A stretch of DNA of 64,000 bases from Brachionus plicatilis. Lineage: Eukaryota; Rotifera; Eurotatoria; Ploima; Brachionidae. This document shows, one piece after another, positions 10,901-23,064 of this stretch. The stretch lies in assembly GCA_010279815.1 (NCBI GenBank), contig QEOQ01000256.1:1012571-1076570 (forward strand). Direction: 5' to 3'. Made by a program: the position numbers and the translations under genes. The number at the start of each line of letters is the position of its first letter. Positions within the stretch are counted from its first letter, which is position 1. The notes beneath the pieces are model-generated. The model was not told the DNA's origin. It worked only from the letters and a program-made list of their open reading frames with translations, and ran no database searches.

Positions 10901-12197
10901 AATATTAAATTAAATATTTATAATATTCAGTTTTTTACCCAAAAATTTTTAAATTTTAATTCGAATATTTTAGAGATTCAATTTTTAATTTGAATAAATT
11001 AATTTTCAAGTATATTATTCAAAAATATTTAATGTTCAAAAATTAAATTCAAACGTAATTTTTATTCGAAATGATCCTTATTCGAATATCTGTTCGAATA
11101 TGCATATTCGATTTTATCACTAAAAAAATCTCATAAAATTTAAATTTAAAGAAAATAAATATGAAACTTTAATAAATTAAAATATAATATTTAAGAAAAA
11201 TAAAATAGAAAAACCCCTTTCGACCTATTTAAAGAAAAAATTCAAATAAAATAAACAATCTTTTATGCTTTTACAATTTTTATTTTTCAAGCAATTTTTC
11301 AAGAATATTTAATTTAATTAATTCAAAATTATTCAATTTTTTGTATAATATTTACTTTTTGCTCTAATTTATGTGTTTTTTCAATTTTTTAAAAAAATCA
11401 AAAATAACTTTTACAAATCCCAAAATTAACGCTAATGTGGCTGAAAGGGAGAATTAATATTCATTCCAAACAGCCAGGGGATTTTTCCCAAATTATTTTT
11501 TAAATAAATAAATAAAATAGAAAAATTTAGAATTTTTTTTTCCGGCTTTTATCTGTTCCATAATTAAATAATATTTTTTGAGAGAAAGCCATCAGTTTAA
11601 GATAATAATTTTAATTATTTTTTCATTTAATCAATTTAATGTAATTTTGCTATATTAATGTTCGAAAATTGATTTTGATGAATAATTTTTAATAAAAAAA
11701 TTTTTCGATTTTTTTTCTTTTATTTAAATGTTTTTTTTAATTATTATTTTTAAGATACAAAACTTGGTGCTTCAAAGAAAAAGTCACAAAATTCGGTAGA
11801 CAAAAGTTTAGACGAAGCCTTGGAGCACATTGACCGGTTAAAGAAGGACATGAATCATCTATGTAGTGATTTGGATTTGTTATATAATAGCAAAAAGGAC
11901 ATAAATGAATCAAATAATGACTCTTATCAATCAAATGTATCAAGAAATTCAAGTTTTTCAAACTTAAATTTCGAATTCGACGATGATCTCATGGAAGATT
12001 TTTCCTCCTTAAATGAACACTGCCGACTTAAAACGCCTTTTCGCGAATTAGATGTACCAAAATCTGTAAATATTTTTTCAGCTGAAAAGTCAACACAGAC
12101 TAATAGAATGGGGCCAAAAATTTTCACCATTAAAACAATGAAGAGAATATCGAGTAGAAAGATGAATAAAATTTATAGAAATAATAATCAATTTTAG
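7912..12197 (+). CDS. Unrecognised two-exon (or more) gene with an N-terminal membrane segment
   Basis: Exon 7912-8676 follows an acceptor (T-rich tract then AAG) and ends at a GTAAAT donor; the frame is then rejoined in phase by exon 11755-12197 after a TTTTTAAG acceptor. The joined frame reads through to a stop at 12195-12197. The first exon codes for a hydrophobic segment, CLIGFGIGIGCCLVYKW, then a long Lys/Ser/Asn/Asp-rich and probably disordered region with an acidic FGDDDDLFE patch. The second exon gives a short amphipathic helix (LDEALEHIDRLKKDMNHL) and a basic tail. No ATG precedes the membrane segment in frame, so an upstream first exon is likely; the first in-frame ATG is at 7998. 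The intron of 3,078 bp holds repeat elements. Function unknown; it may be a single-pass membrane anchor or scaffold protein. Confidence 0.6.
9517..10025. mobile_element. TIR repeat family C, copy 1 (509 bp, 10-bp TSD)
   Basis: Ends carry an inverted CAATGAGC core (left GCTATTTCCAATGAGC; right, reversed, CATGGATTGACAATGAGC). Flanked by an exact but AT-rich 10-bp duplication, ATATTTTAGA (9507-9516 and 10026-10035). Internally it is rich in GGACACAAAAGGACA-type repeats in both orientations. A related copy lies at 53713-54038. A 9-11-bp duplication would suit a Mutator-like element, but the class is not certain. Confidence 0.7.
10143..10775. repeat. Large inverted repeat of GTACTTTTTGTAC units with a GC-rich loop
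   Basis: The left arm (about 10143-10285) and right arm (about 10435-10567) are near-perfect reverse complements built of GTACTTTTTGTACTTTCTG units alternating with a TTATTTGGCC spacer. The loop (10286-10434) contains a GC-rich stretch near 10313-10350 (GGGGTCCGGGGCGGAGCCC). The right arm continues with further degenerate units to about 10775. It lies within the intron of the unrecognised gene. Confidence 0.85.
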
Positions 12198-12689
12198 AAA
12201 AGAAAATTTAACCAAACAAAGAGTCAAAATTGAGTTGATAAATTTTTCAAATTACAAAATCACAAGTCCAATGGATTTTTTAGGAAAATATTTTGTCAAA
12301 TCCCAATGAATCAGATTCCATTTTTTTAAAATGTAAAAATGTCTTAGCATCTAATTTAATCTAATCAATGGATTAAACAAGCGCTTTTCTAAATTAAACA
12401 TATTTTTTTAAACTTTATTAGATTTTTACCAAAACCGGTACAATTAGAAAAAAAATAATTGTTAAATAATGTAATAAAATTTTAATTTATTTCAAATTAT
12501 TTGAAACTTTTCGTTCAGATATTTTAATAACTGTTTTATTCATTTTATCTCAAATCACCATAAGATAGAAGTCAATGATCAGTTAATAATTTCTTTATTG
12601 TTTGAGAAGCTTTTTATCCTCTCATTTGAGAATAAATAATAAATTAATTAATTCAAATTTAGTATTATAAAAGGCTTAAATTATTCACG

Positions 12690-13195
12690 CTAGTTAAAGA
12701 ATTCAAAATGCTAGGTAAATAAGAAATTTCGCTAAGTATAAAGTTTAATTTGCTAGGTAAGTAAAAAGCTAAGATAGAAATTATTTTTTGCTATGTATTA
12801 TTTATTTATATTTCTAGGTAAATTTTAAAAAAATGTGAAATTTAAATAAAATTTAGTTAGGTAAAATAAAACAATTGCTAACTTTGAGACAGTCAATCAA
12901 ATAATGCAAACATAATTTTTTTCAAATTTAATAATAAATTTATTATTATTAATAAATTTAAATTATTTTAGTGATAAATTCGCTCTTATGTATTTAATCA
13001 ATGAACTAAATACCCAAGAGAGACCCTCTATTACATTCTTCCTGTTTAAAAAAGGATTTTTATCAAACAGCCTAGTAATTTAATTTTTTACTCTAGCACT
13101 TTGATTTTTTTACAAAGCATTATGAAATTTTTACCTAGTGTTTTTTTCAAATATTTATCTAACATTTTGAATTTTTTAACCTAGCATTTAAATGT
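12690..13195. repeat. Degenerate GCTAGGTAAA minisatellite in inverted halves
   Basis: Left half (about 12690-12860) carries repeated GCTAGGTAA / GTTAGGTAA motifs; right half (about 13075-13190) carries the reverse complement (ACCTAGCA, ACCTAGTG, AGCCTAGT). The halves flank an AT-rich centre, like a decayed foldback element. No TSD was found. Confidence 0.5.
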
Positions 13196-13252
13196 GTTCC
13201 ATTATAAAAAATAACAAAAAAATTTATCATCAAAAATTAAATCATTTTTTGT

Positions 13253-16200
13253 CTATAATTTAAAATCGCGTTCAATCATTGTCAAGTTGAGGGATTCAAA
13301 TTGCCATTTTTGACTGTCCAATTTTGTATCACAATTATTCATAAAAACTTCTTTGCGTTCTTCATTTGAATCTAGACAAAGTTTGCTTATTGAATGGACT
13401 ATCTGCAAATGCTTCTATTAAATAATTTAAAAAATTAGACTTGATGAATTTTAAAAAAATTCCTCATTTTAAAATTACTGGACTGTATATAAACTCTTGA
13501 TTTCCGTGCATTCCATGACATTCAAAAAGCAACACTGGACTGCCAGGATCGCTTCTACTAACATCCCAGCAAACATTCCTGGATTTTGGCCTGATGTCTT
13601 TGTGCCATGTTAACTCAAAGATTTGCTCACCTCCAATGTCTTTATTTGAGCTTTGACAATTTTCAAGACCGAAATTACTTTTAGAAGACTTGAATTTTGT
13701 GTCAATGCACAAATTGGCTTCAACATTGCGGATTTCTCCATAAGCGTAAGGTGAAGGTATAACTGGGGGATAATAATTTACCATGTCAGATGCCACATTT
13801 TCCATAAACCATTTAAATGGTTTACAATTTAAAGACTTTCTTATATCGATTTGTTTTGTCAAATCGCCAGTATCTATGCTTTTCATATTAGGTAATCGTT
13901 TGTAAACATATTCTTTATACTCATCCATCCATGTTTCGGCAACTCTCTTGTGATTCTTAATTAAAAAATAGAAAAATTCAAGCATTTTTTTTATGATTTA
14001 AAAATATTTAAAACCCTTGAAACGTAGTCACCAGCTCCAAATGCACCGAATGGATTAAATTTTCTATAAACATGACCAATTCTGGAACAAGGAGCTAATA
14101 TCAAAGTAAATAATTGAGATTATTTCACTCATTTAAGCATCTATACCATCAACTATTCTGCCTCCACATTGCCAAACTTTGAATGATAATTCATACTGTT
14201 CACCACCCCATACATCAAGACCTTCATCGTATCCGTCAAATTTAAAGAACCATTTTTTGCTGATAGCAAATAAACCGCCAGCCATTACAGGACTCCTGGA
14301 AATTTTAGACTCATTAGAAAATATTAAGATAATAGAGTTGAAATGGTCATTGGAATTTTATATGTATAAAATTTTACTGAATTTTACGTCAAGTTCTGTA
14401 ATTTTTTGTAAATTTTTGGGCACAAAATTTAAAAAAATTGATACAGAAAAAAATTATATTAATTTTAATGAAACAATATGCTATTGTAGAATTTAAAAAT
14501 ATTGTGAATCTTTCAACTATTTTTCAAAAAAATTAAATCCATTTTTTTCTAATTTTTAACTTTATTTGACAAAAATTTACCATAAATAACAGAATAAAAA
14601 CTTTTCAAAAAATGGTAACCGTTCACTTCATTTATTTTTTTTCAGAACAATAATTTCTTAAAATTATTATTTAACAACAAATTGAGAAAATACTTAAATT
14701 TTTTCGAAAATCGAAGCCAAATAAAAATTAAAAAAATTTATCCAAATAAATAAATAAATTTTTAATTTTTTCTTAAAAAAACTTTACATTAATTTAATTT
14801 AATAAATTTTAGATTTTTTTTTAGTATTTTTTGTAAAAGTTGTTGCATAACTTTTATGATAGGAAATTCTATGGCAAGATGAAAATAATTTTACATTTTA
14901 GTTACCAAAATTTTGGTAACTTAATAATTTGAAGGAGTTTTTTTTTTATTTTCTGAAATATTGCACAAAAAATCTAAAAATATGAAAATGTAAAATTTTC
15001 TACGTTTTGCCAATTCTATGAAATATTTATCTTAAAAAATACATTTCTCTGATTATTGTCTAAAAAGAATCGGATCATGTTTACTTTGTGATCGAGTTTT
15101 CACAAATAATGTGATCATGGGTCTCATGTCCAGAATGTAATCATTTCGATAACAAAAATATTAATTAAACTCATTGTGACCAAATTTGATCACAAAAAAA
15201 TATTTTTGAATACCACATAATAAATGATTTTAATGTCAAAAATCAGTTAATCATATTAATAGTTTATTATTTTATTTCAAAATATTTTGTTGGCTCTATC
15301 AATAACGGAAGTTTTTATAAATGATAATTGGGTAAAAATTTTTGAATTTTTCAATACTAAAGTTACTTTCAATAGAAAATATTTTCAGATACTTTTATTT
15401 AGTATTTTTTAGTTAATTAAATTTAGAAAAAATAATTTTATTCGAATATGAGTAAAAAAAAATAGGACTTAAACTATTTATCCTTGGATAATTCTTTACT
15501 AATCAGTATTAAAATTTAAGTATCTAAATAGTATTAAAATAAATTAGTGTTTTTTAAATTTTTTTCTCAACTTAAGTAAAAAAAAGAACTGCTTCTTTCA
15601 AATAACAAATAAAATTAAATTCCTTCTCAAATTTTTAAAAAGAATTTCTCTAATTTCATATTGAAAATAATTTACAGTGAATTTCATCAAAAAAATCTAC
15701 TTTCTTTGAATAATTAAAGATACCTTTTTTGGGACTTCTTATCTAGTGTTGGTAATCGCCTCCAATCTATTGATATAATGCCAAAATCGACTATTCTTTT
15801 TTAAATGATTTTTTTTATTATTATTATTATTATTAAAAAATTTAGGCACATGCCAAGGCAGTTCAGAAATGTAAAAAACCTTCTTTTCAGCCTTCATTCA
15901 ATTTGATTTTGATTATTTAAAAAAAAAAGATAAAAAAGTCGAAAAAAGATGTTTGTAGTGGATTTTTCAAAAATTGATGAAATTTGGTGATTAGTTGTGT
16001 GCAGTGTTGTCAGAAAAAATATTTTTTGCTTATTTCGCTTTAATTTAGAGATAAACTATTTATTAATGATTAAATTATTAATTAGTTGACTAAAAAATAT
16101 TTAACCAATTTAAACTAAGTCGATTACTGAATTGTTTATTGATAATCAATTGCCAACACTATTCTTTTTATTCATCATTTTTCAAGTAAATTTTCTTAAA

Positions 16201-17631
16201 TGAAAAAATAATCCTAACTCACAGAACTGTTTTCTTAAATTTTTGAATGTTTTTGTTGAATTTTAATAAAAAGTTTAATAAAAAGGGGACTACAACTACT
16301 CAAAACTGATTTGGAGTCAAATTCCAAGATGAATTTTTAAATAAAAATAAATACTTAACATTGAAAAAATTTCAATGATCATGCCATCACTGTAAATTAA
16401 GCAATTTTAATGGAAATTTTACTCAAAAGGTTCAGTGGGATCACGCTTGTTTTCATCTATGAGTGGAATTCGTTTGTATAATAAGTCCCAGTCAAACACA
16501 CCTCTAGCACCATTATCCTGAGCAGTGTAAGCAAAGTTTTCTTCATTAATGACATCAATTAAAGGACAAACAACTGTTGTATAATTCAGAGCAATCGGTT
16601 CAATTAATGGTGGAAGCCAATTCGTATTGCATTCGATATGCGAATCGAAAAATACCAGGACTTCAGCTTTAGCCTGACGAGCACCTGCCATTCTTGTTCT
16701 AATCAGACCTTCTCTTTTTGTTAAACGAATTATTTTAACTAATCCTTTGAAATTTTCTGAACTGTAATCGTCCAATTTTGTTTTCAAAAATTCTATCAAA
16801 AAATATTCAAAAAACTTTTATCAAAAGCTTTAGATTTAATTCACCTTTTTTACTAAAATCATCCACCAAAATTATTTCTTCCAGTAATTCAGCCGGGGTA
16901 CGCCTGATTATGCTGTAAATTGATCTTATAAGAACGGAAAAATGTTCGTCATGAAATGGAATAATGACACTTATTTTTGGCAAATTTGACAAATAAAGTT
17001 TTTTTTTGCAGCTAACAAAAAAAATGGATTAAAATATTTAAAATTTTATTTTAAACTCAATTTACTCAGAGTGGCGAATGTCATTTAAAGACCTTTCCAG
17101 CGATATTTTGTCGCTTACCAATGCATTAAAGCCATTTTGAGAATACAAAGTTTGCTTCAAACTTGACTGTGCATCCATTGTGTCCAGGACAAATCCTTGG
17201 CCTTGTTCGCCAGCGCCAGTTCGCTGACTCTCGCCAGCTATCTGGTTATAGTTGTGCCAATCTTTTTTTTCATTTTTTTTCTCTTGATTTTTTTCTAAAT
17301 TATCTAGAATTTCAAAATTTTCTTCCACTCTTCTTTCTATTTGTTTTTCATCAAATTCATAGTCGTTTTGATTTTTGTTGAAAAATTTATCAATTTGATT
17401 CAAATCCTTCAAATTGTTTGCATTGAAATCACTTAAAATTTAGATGTAAATAAATTTTACTTTAATATTTTGATCTAGAAGGCCAACACCGTTTGCACCA
17501 TCTTTTAATAATTCATTCTTCAGGTCAATTTTTGCCAAATTTCTGTTCTTAGTATAAAAAATGGAGTAAAAACAGTACACTAATAATACGATAATAAATA
17601 TTTTTAATAGCTGACTTTTAATTTTTCTCAT
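13253..17631 (-). CDS. GALNT10: Polypeptide N-acetylgalactosaminyltransferase, GALNT10-like
   Basis: A Golgi type II enzyme that starts mucin-type O-glycosylation by moving GalNAc from UDP-GalNAc to Ser/Thr. Eight exons join in frame to 638 codons: 17461-17631, 17066-17406, 16845-17011, 16423-16792, 14147-14295, 14015-14094, 13479-13955, 13253-13414; all introns are GT-AG. Exon 1 gives a short cytosolic tail and one membrane segment ([15 protein letters not shown]); exon 2 is a Lys/Glu/Gln-rich stem. The GT-A domain shows [18 protein letters not shown], the FFDSH (DXH) metal site and [28 protein letters not shown] and [17 protein letters not shown] point to the GALNT10 subgroup. The last two exons form a ricin-type lectin domain with CLD-type repeats. 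The usual DSHCE is DSHIE here. Most introns are about 50-70 bp; one of 2.1 kb (14296-16422) contains a hAT-like MITE. Confidence 0.95.
15744..16161. mobile_element. Probable hAT-type MITE in the GALNT10 intron
   Basis: Ends read TAGTGTTGGTAATCG (left) and, reversed, TAGTGTTGGCAATTG (right), differing at two of the first 15 positions. The flanks TTCTTATC (15736-15743) and TTCTTTTT (16162-16169) match at 6 of 8 bases, as expected for an aged duplication. No ORF. A CCCAACACTA-type end is shared with other hAT MITEs in the window. Confidence 0.6.
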
Positions 17632-20424
17632 TGTCTTTTAACAAGTTCTAATAATGATCGTTTATCATTTTTTTAAAGGTGGTAAAGAAATTGGAATTTT
17701 GTAAAATATTTTAAATTAAAATATTAAAATTTTTTCTTTACTAAAGCAACACAAATGAATTTATTTTATTTTGATGATTAGAATTCTTTGGACGAGTTAA
17801 ATGTATTGACTTAGTGTAACAATTTATTCATTTCACAAATAATTATCTACAAAGATAAAAAAAATTTAATTTTTCCTATTATAATTAGACTTATATGTTT
17901 AAAAATTTGACTCTTACAATTCGTAAAAAAAATTTGAACAAAAAACGAGTAACACTTTGAAAAAAAAAATTCTTAAACACATAGTTAAGTACATTTTGGA
18001 ATAAATTTTCATATTTAATTTCTAATAATTCTCAATTAAATGCGGCGTATTGAGGTTGCAGAATTTTTTATTTTAACTTTTAAATAAAACAACTTTATTC
18101 CGAAACCAACTTGCTTATTTTAACTTATTTATTAAAAAATAAATTGCATCAAAGCTTGAACATGCTATGATGCACTTTTTTTACTTAAAATTAAACTTTT
18201 TTTTTTTTAAATCAGTAAAATCGATAATTAATTAAATTTGATTAATGTTTTTGAAAAAAACATATTTTAGATCAAAAAGATTACATTTTTTTTTCATCAT
18301 TTTTTCTCTTAATAAAATTTTTGATTATTCTTTAAAAGTTATTAATATAGAATTTCTCTGAAAAATTTTATCCTGCACATATTAATCATAAATAATCAAT
18401 TCCAGAATTTCAACGCAATAAATACTTTCTGGCTTTGTACCAATCCTCTTATGACATTTTGCCAACTACATCCATTTGATTTTCTAGCTGAAACTAATTA
18501 AATAATTAGTGATTAAATATTATAATAAAAATATTTTTTATCTAAGAATGTAAGCTATCAATTTAATGGTTGATTTTCTCTTAAAGGTATTTTCAATCGA
18601 AAATATGAGTCTTACAAAATTTATTTCACCCCTTCAATAGAAGTTATGGTTGAACAAATTAATACAAATAAATATTTTATTTAATGCTAAATTTGAAGAG
18701 CATATTAAACATTGGAAAAAAAAAAGATAAAGCTCGATTTCCGGCCCATAGACAGAGATAATGATTAGGCAAATTTATTTATAAATCCATGTAAATTTTC
18801 GTTTATTTACGAAAAATTCCCCAATAAATAAACATAATTAAAATCTTTTAAAATTAAAAATACTACAATTTTACTTATATTTGAAAAAAAAATTTTAAAT
18901 ATCAATTTTTTAAAAATTACTGCTATTTTAGAAAAAAAATTCAAATCTGTCAACTCTATTTCTACATAAAACTAAAATTAAATCTTTATTAATAGACTTG
19001 CTATGATTTTTTTATTAATTATCTCAATTACTATATCGATTTCCTTTTTTTATCTATTATTATATTTTCAAATTATCAAATTTTATTTCAACCTTTTTTA
19101 AATGTATAAAAATTATTATTGGACTTAAGATCTTTTGGAAATCAAATATTGCTTAAATTGCTTCTGGTTCATTTTTTATTCATCAGTGAATCGTTTAAAT
19201 AATTTCAAAATCATTTAAATTGGGTCCAGGTCATGCTTAATATTTTAAAAAAAATTTTTAAATAATTAAATTTTTTAAAAGACAAGCCAAGTTTATTTTT
19301 TCCCTAAAAATCACCGAAAATAGTCAAAGTAAACAGGCAGAAAGAGATATGATAAATGGAAATAAAAATTAGGCTAAAATATCTCTAAATACTTCAGACT
19401 TAAAATTGTACTTAAAAAGCAAAAAAATCGGTAGCATCTTTATAAGAGATACCAGCCCAAACTTGATTTGCACAACCTTTAATAGAAATTTAGAGCTAGA
19501 TGTGATAGCTTGAGGACTTGAACCCAATTGAGAACTTTTTCTTCTGCGTCTCATTCTAAATCCTTAATTTAACTCTTACCTTTTCTAATTAAAAGAAAAT
19601 ATACTTAACCTAATTAATATCTATACTTGTCATAATTTATCCGATTTTAACATAGCTTAGTTTAATGCAACAAATATCATTACAAACTATAGATAAAATC
19701 ATAAAATAAAGATTAATTAATAAAAGGACAATGTTTAAAAAAAAAACAGAATAAAAATATTAAATTTTTTTTCGTTATTTTGCTTGTTTTAATAGATAAA
19801 CCAAAATATTCATAGTAAAAATTTAAGATTTTACCTGAATTTAAGAAATATTACACAAGTTTATTTTTTTATTTAAAAAAAGCTGAAAAACTGAATAAAA
19901 TTGAAATTTTGAGAAAAATTATAAAAATACCAGCAAAATTAGAAAATTTTTGACCTCTTTAGATTTAGGTTCTGCATGTATAAAATTTATATGAAAATTA
20001 CCTCTTTAATGCAATTTTTAAATTTTATTGACCAAAGTTTTTCAAAAATCTAATAAGTTTATTTACTAATGTTTGAGTAATTTTTCCTAAATAAAAACGG
20101 AAATTTAACTCAATATTGTATTTATTTCAAATTTTATTTTTAATTGATTTTTTGATTTTTTTAGTCAGATAAACAAATAAATAATAATCAACTTTGCGTA
20201 GCAATTTTTTGAATGAATTAGAGTTGTCAATTATTATCAGCGAAAAAAGGCAAAAATAAAAAAAATATAAAAGATCGTAAAATTTTACACCATTGTGACA
20301 TTCAAAAGTCATTAGTTAAACAACAAGTAATATATTCTAGTAGTAAATAAATAATAAAAAAATTTTTTAAAAAAATTGTGCAAAATGTATTTGAAAATTA
20401 TGAAAAAAGTGAACTTTTTAAAAT
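17632..20424. other. AT-rich intergenic stretch, no clear gene
   Basis: Only isolated coding-like snatches occur: a minus-strand open stretch near 18390-18490 and a 61-codon minus frame at 19369-19554 starting with an Arg-rich MRRRRKSSQ. Neither has a recognisable domain or supported splice partners. Confidence 0.5.
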
Positions 20425-20432
20425 AAATTTTC

Positions 20433-21573
20433 GGCATCTTGAAGTTGATGATCAATTCAAAGAGTTAGTCATTTGATATTAAAATTTATCTTTAGAATGA
20501 TTTAAATAATTTCCATAAAACATGATTTACATGTTATGTAGATATAAGAAAAAATTTAATTTCAAAAATATTTGTAGAAAAGATAGATCTTTTCATTTTA
20601 TTATTTATTTGGGAATTTAATATTTGAAATTAATTTTTAAATTTAATTTTTAATTTTGATTGCTTGATACAAATACTTTTAAAATAAAAAAATTCAAAAT
20701 CAACTCTAAAAAAAATCAGTTTAAAAAAATTAAATTTAACAATTGATTTAAGAGATAAATGGTTCCCCACCAAACCAAAAACTTTCTTACACAAATCACT
20801 ACAAAACAAAAATTTTTTGTGCCGAATTCAAAAAAAATTTTTACATATTTAACCAAATAACTGGCTAACACAAATTTTTTGTGGTGAAAAAAAAATTTAT
20901 AAATTTGTTATATAATTTTTTCAAATAGTGCTTATAAAATTATATATGAAAAAATTAAATATTGAATTAATAAAATAATTAAATTAAAATCTATTTTAAG
21001 GAAAACCAAATTCCAGCTAATTTTGGACGACCTTTTTTTGGGTTTGTTAACAAATTCGTCGGATTCTAATGTAATATTGGCCCTGAATCATTCAATGAAT
21101 TGTCATTGTTCTTTTTTTCTTTTTATTTTTTTGTATTTTTTTATCTCCTAAAATTCGGAATTTTTTTTTTATTACGTAAAATCATAGGCATTTTATTATC
21201 TAAAATATTTAGTGGCAGTTTTTAATAGATATTAAAAAAATTTTTACTTAGAAGTTTTTTTATTTGTGGAGAGCAGTTTTTGTCTTAATCATGTTATTTT
21301 TTTGCTAAAAATTTTTCTTTAAGGGGAAAAGTTTTTGATTTATGGGTGACAGTTTTTGTTTGTGGGACTAGGTGGACCCATTGTTAAAATCAATGGGTTT
21401 AGAAAAAATTTTTTTAATTATTTTATTTTTTCAATCTACATAACATGTAAAGCATGTTACATTAAAATTATTTAAATTAATTTAAAATCTAAAGATAAAC
21501 TAAACTCTTTGAATAAAGATAAAATCTTTGAATTGAAATGATATTTTGAATTAATCATCAACTACAAGATGCC
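20433..21573. mobile_element. Long-TIR DNA transposon remnant, 1,141 bp, 8-bp TSD
   Basis: Starts GGCATCTTGAAGTTGATGAT and ends with its near reverse complement. Imperfect inverted arms of about 115-150 bp include an ACATGTTATGTAGAT block at both inner edges. Flanked by exact AAATTTTC at 20425-20432 and 21574-21581. No transposase frame remains. The class is uncertain; the GGCAT-type end resembles the MULE-like MITE at 22053. Confidence 0.75.
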
Positions 21574-21839
21574 AAATTTTCGTTTCCTTTATTTATTAAT
21601 ATAAGTAATTAATTAAAAAGCTACGGCAGGCAAGCAATAAATGGTAGCTTGATGCACCGAAATCTTTATTATTAATAGTTTTCTTTTTCATAATCTTTAA
21701 ATTAAAATAAGTAAATGAAATACAAAACTTTATTAATAAAGATGTAAAATGAGCCTGCAAAAACGAAAAGATCCTGGAAAACTTATTAGCTCACTATTGA
21801 ACATTGCGGACCTCTTTAGACAAGGTATAAAAGTATCAA

Positions 21840-22600
21840 TCAATTTTTGAATTGATTAACTGTGGAAACTTCAATAACTTTCGATGGTAAGTTATTCGAT
21901 TCGTTTACCACTCTATTGGTGAAGAAGCTGGACATAGACAAATTTAAATTTAATTTGTGTATAAAAAAGGATAACAATTAAATAAAAAATTAAGTCTTTT
22001 AAATACATAAAAATCAGCTCACCATTGAAACGCGGATAGACGCGTCTACTCGGGCATTGTGAATTATGATACAAAAAACATAAAAATAATATTAAAAATG
22101 CCAAAGCTTATGTTCTAAAGGACCTAAACATGATCTGTAAATTGTAGCAGCTGATACATCCTTTGTACCACCAATATAATAATTCTGCAAAACTTTGCAA
22201 GATTCAGAAAATTGTGAATTTGGGATATTAAAAATCCAACTCAACTTCAAATGGTGGTACAGAGGATGTACCAGTTGCTACAATTTACAGAACATGTTTT
22301 AGTCGGTCCAGATTAAAGTTCTGGCGTTTTTTATATTTTATTTTTGTTTTTTGTACTAAAATTCACAGTTTTCTGAATTTTGCAGAATTCTGCAGAATCA
22401 GTTTATTGGTGGTACAAAGAATGTATCAGTTGCTACAATTTACAGAACATGTTTTAGTCCGTCAGAACTTAAGCTTTGGCATTTTCAATATTTTGTTTTT
22501 GTTTTTTGTACCAAAATTCACAATGCCGTCTACTCGTTCTTGGACTTAATTGTCAAAAAAAAAATTCTGCTCGGATAAAAAAAGCGAAAAAAAAATAAAA
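21840..22600 (-). pseudogene. LINE RT C-terminal remnant, split by a MULE-type MITE
   Basis: Minus strand 21845-21935 reads FFTNRVVNESNNLPSKVIE then VSTVNQFKN, the characteristic end of animal non-LTR RT ORFs. Further upstream, around 22000-22045, RRVYPRFNGELIFMY resembles the preceding R-R-x-R-G-D-L-I region. The copy is broken by stops and by insertion of the element at 22053-22527. Assignment of the flank beyond 22536 is weaker. Confidence 0.6.
22053..22527. mobile_element. Mutator-like (MULE) MITE, 475 bp, 9-bp TSD
   Basis: The two halves are almost full-length inverted repeats of about 190 bp, starting GGCATTGTGAATT. Internal motifs TTTGTACCACCAATA and AAATTGTAGCA recur in each arm. Flanked by an exact 9-bp duplication, GTCTACTCG (22044-22052 and 22528-22536). 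Long TIRs plus 9-bp TSD fit the Mutator superfamily. A related fragment is at about 28706-28775. Confidence 0.88.
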
Positions 22601-23019
22601 ACTGAAAAAAGAGCTCCAAATTGAGACTTCTAGCTAATATTGATCTGTATTCGAAACTAGTATAAAAACAAATTAAAAATATGTAAAAGATCTGTATTTT
22701 AAAAAAATGATTAAAATTTTTTTTTATTTAATTGCGTTTTAAATCCATTATTTTAGATGTATATTTTTTTTTAATAAAATTTTTAAACAAAAAAACTAGA
22801 TTTTAATTTAATTTTCTTTATTTTTACATGGTAGACGCGTCTTCTTGCTTTTTTTTACCCTAGAGCGTCAACTTACTTTTTAAAAACTGAGCACATCTCT
22901 GATAAAAATGATTTAGCATCATTAGATAATTTGACAAAAGTTTCACAAGTTAAATAATCCATTCACTTTTTACAGTGGCGTATCTACCATTGGGCGAAAG
23001 CGGGCGAATGCCATACCTC

Positions 23020-23058
23020 ATCTTTTTTAGGTATGGCGGCGCCATACCTAAAAAAGAT
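23020..23058. repeat. Perfect 19-bp-stem hairpin at the hAT left end
   Basis: Positions 23020-23038 and 23040-23058 are exact reverse complements separated by one G. The arm includes TAGGTATGGCG; the same GGTATGGCGAA motif occurs near the right end (about 24762-24773, reversed). It could form a cruciform near the terminus. Confidence 0.9.
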
Positions 23059-23064
23059 AATATA

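Noticed and set aside
14179..14496. 105-codon plus-strand frame over a GALNT10 exon
   Set aside because: Its first third is antisense to the WGGEQ exon and the rest is intron.
15744..16161. Treating this intronic segment as an additional GALNT10 exon
   Set aside because: No open frame matches the glycosyltransferase, and the exons either side already join in phase with complete motif order.
19500..19560. A T-arm-like GGGTTCAAGTCC sequence (minus strand) suggesting a tRNA
   Set aside because: The stem does not pair properly, and no D-arm, anticodon arm or acceptor stem could be formed around it.
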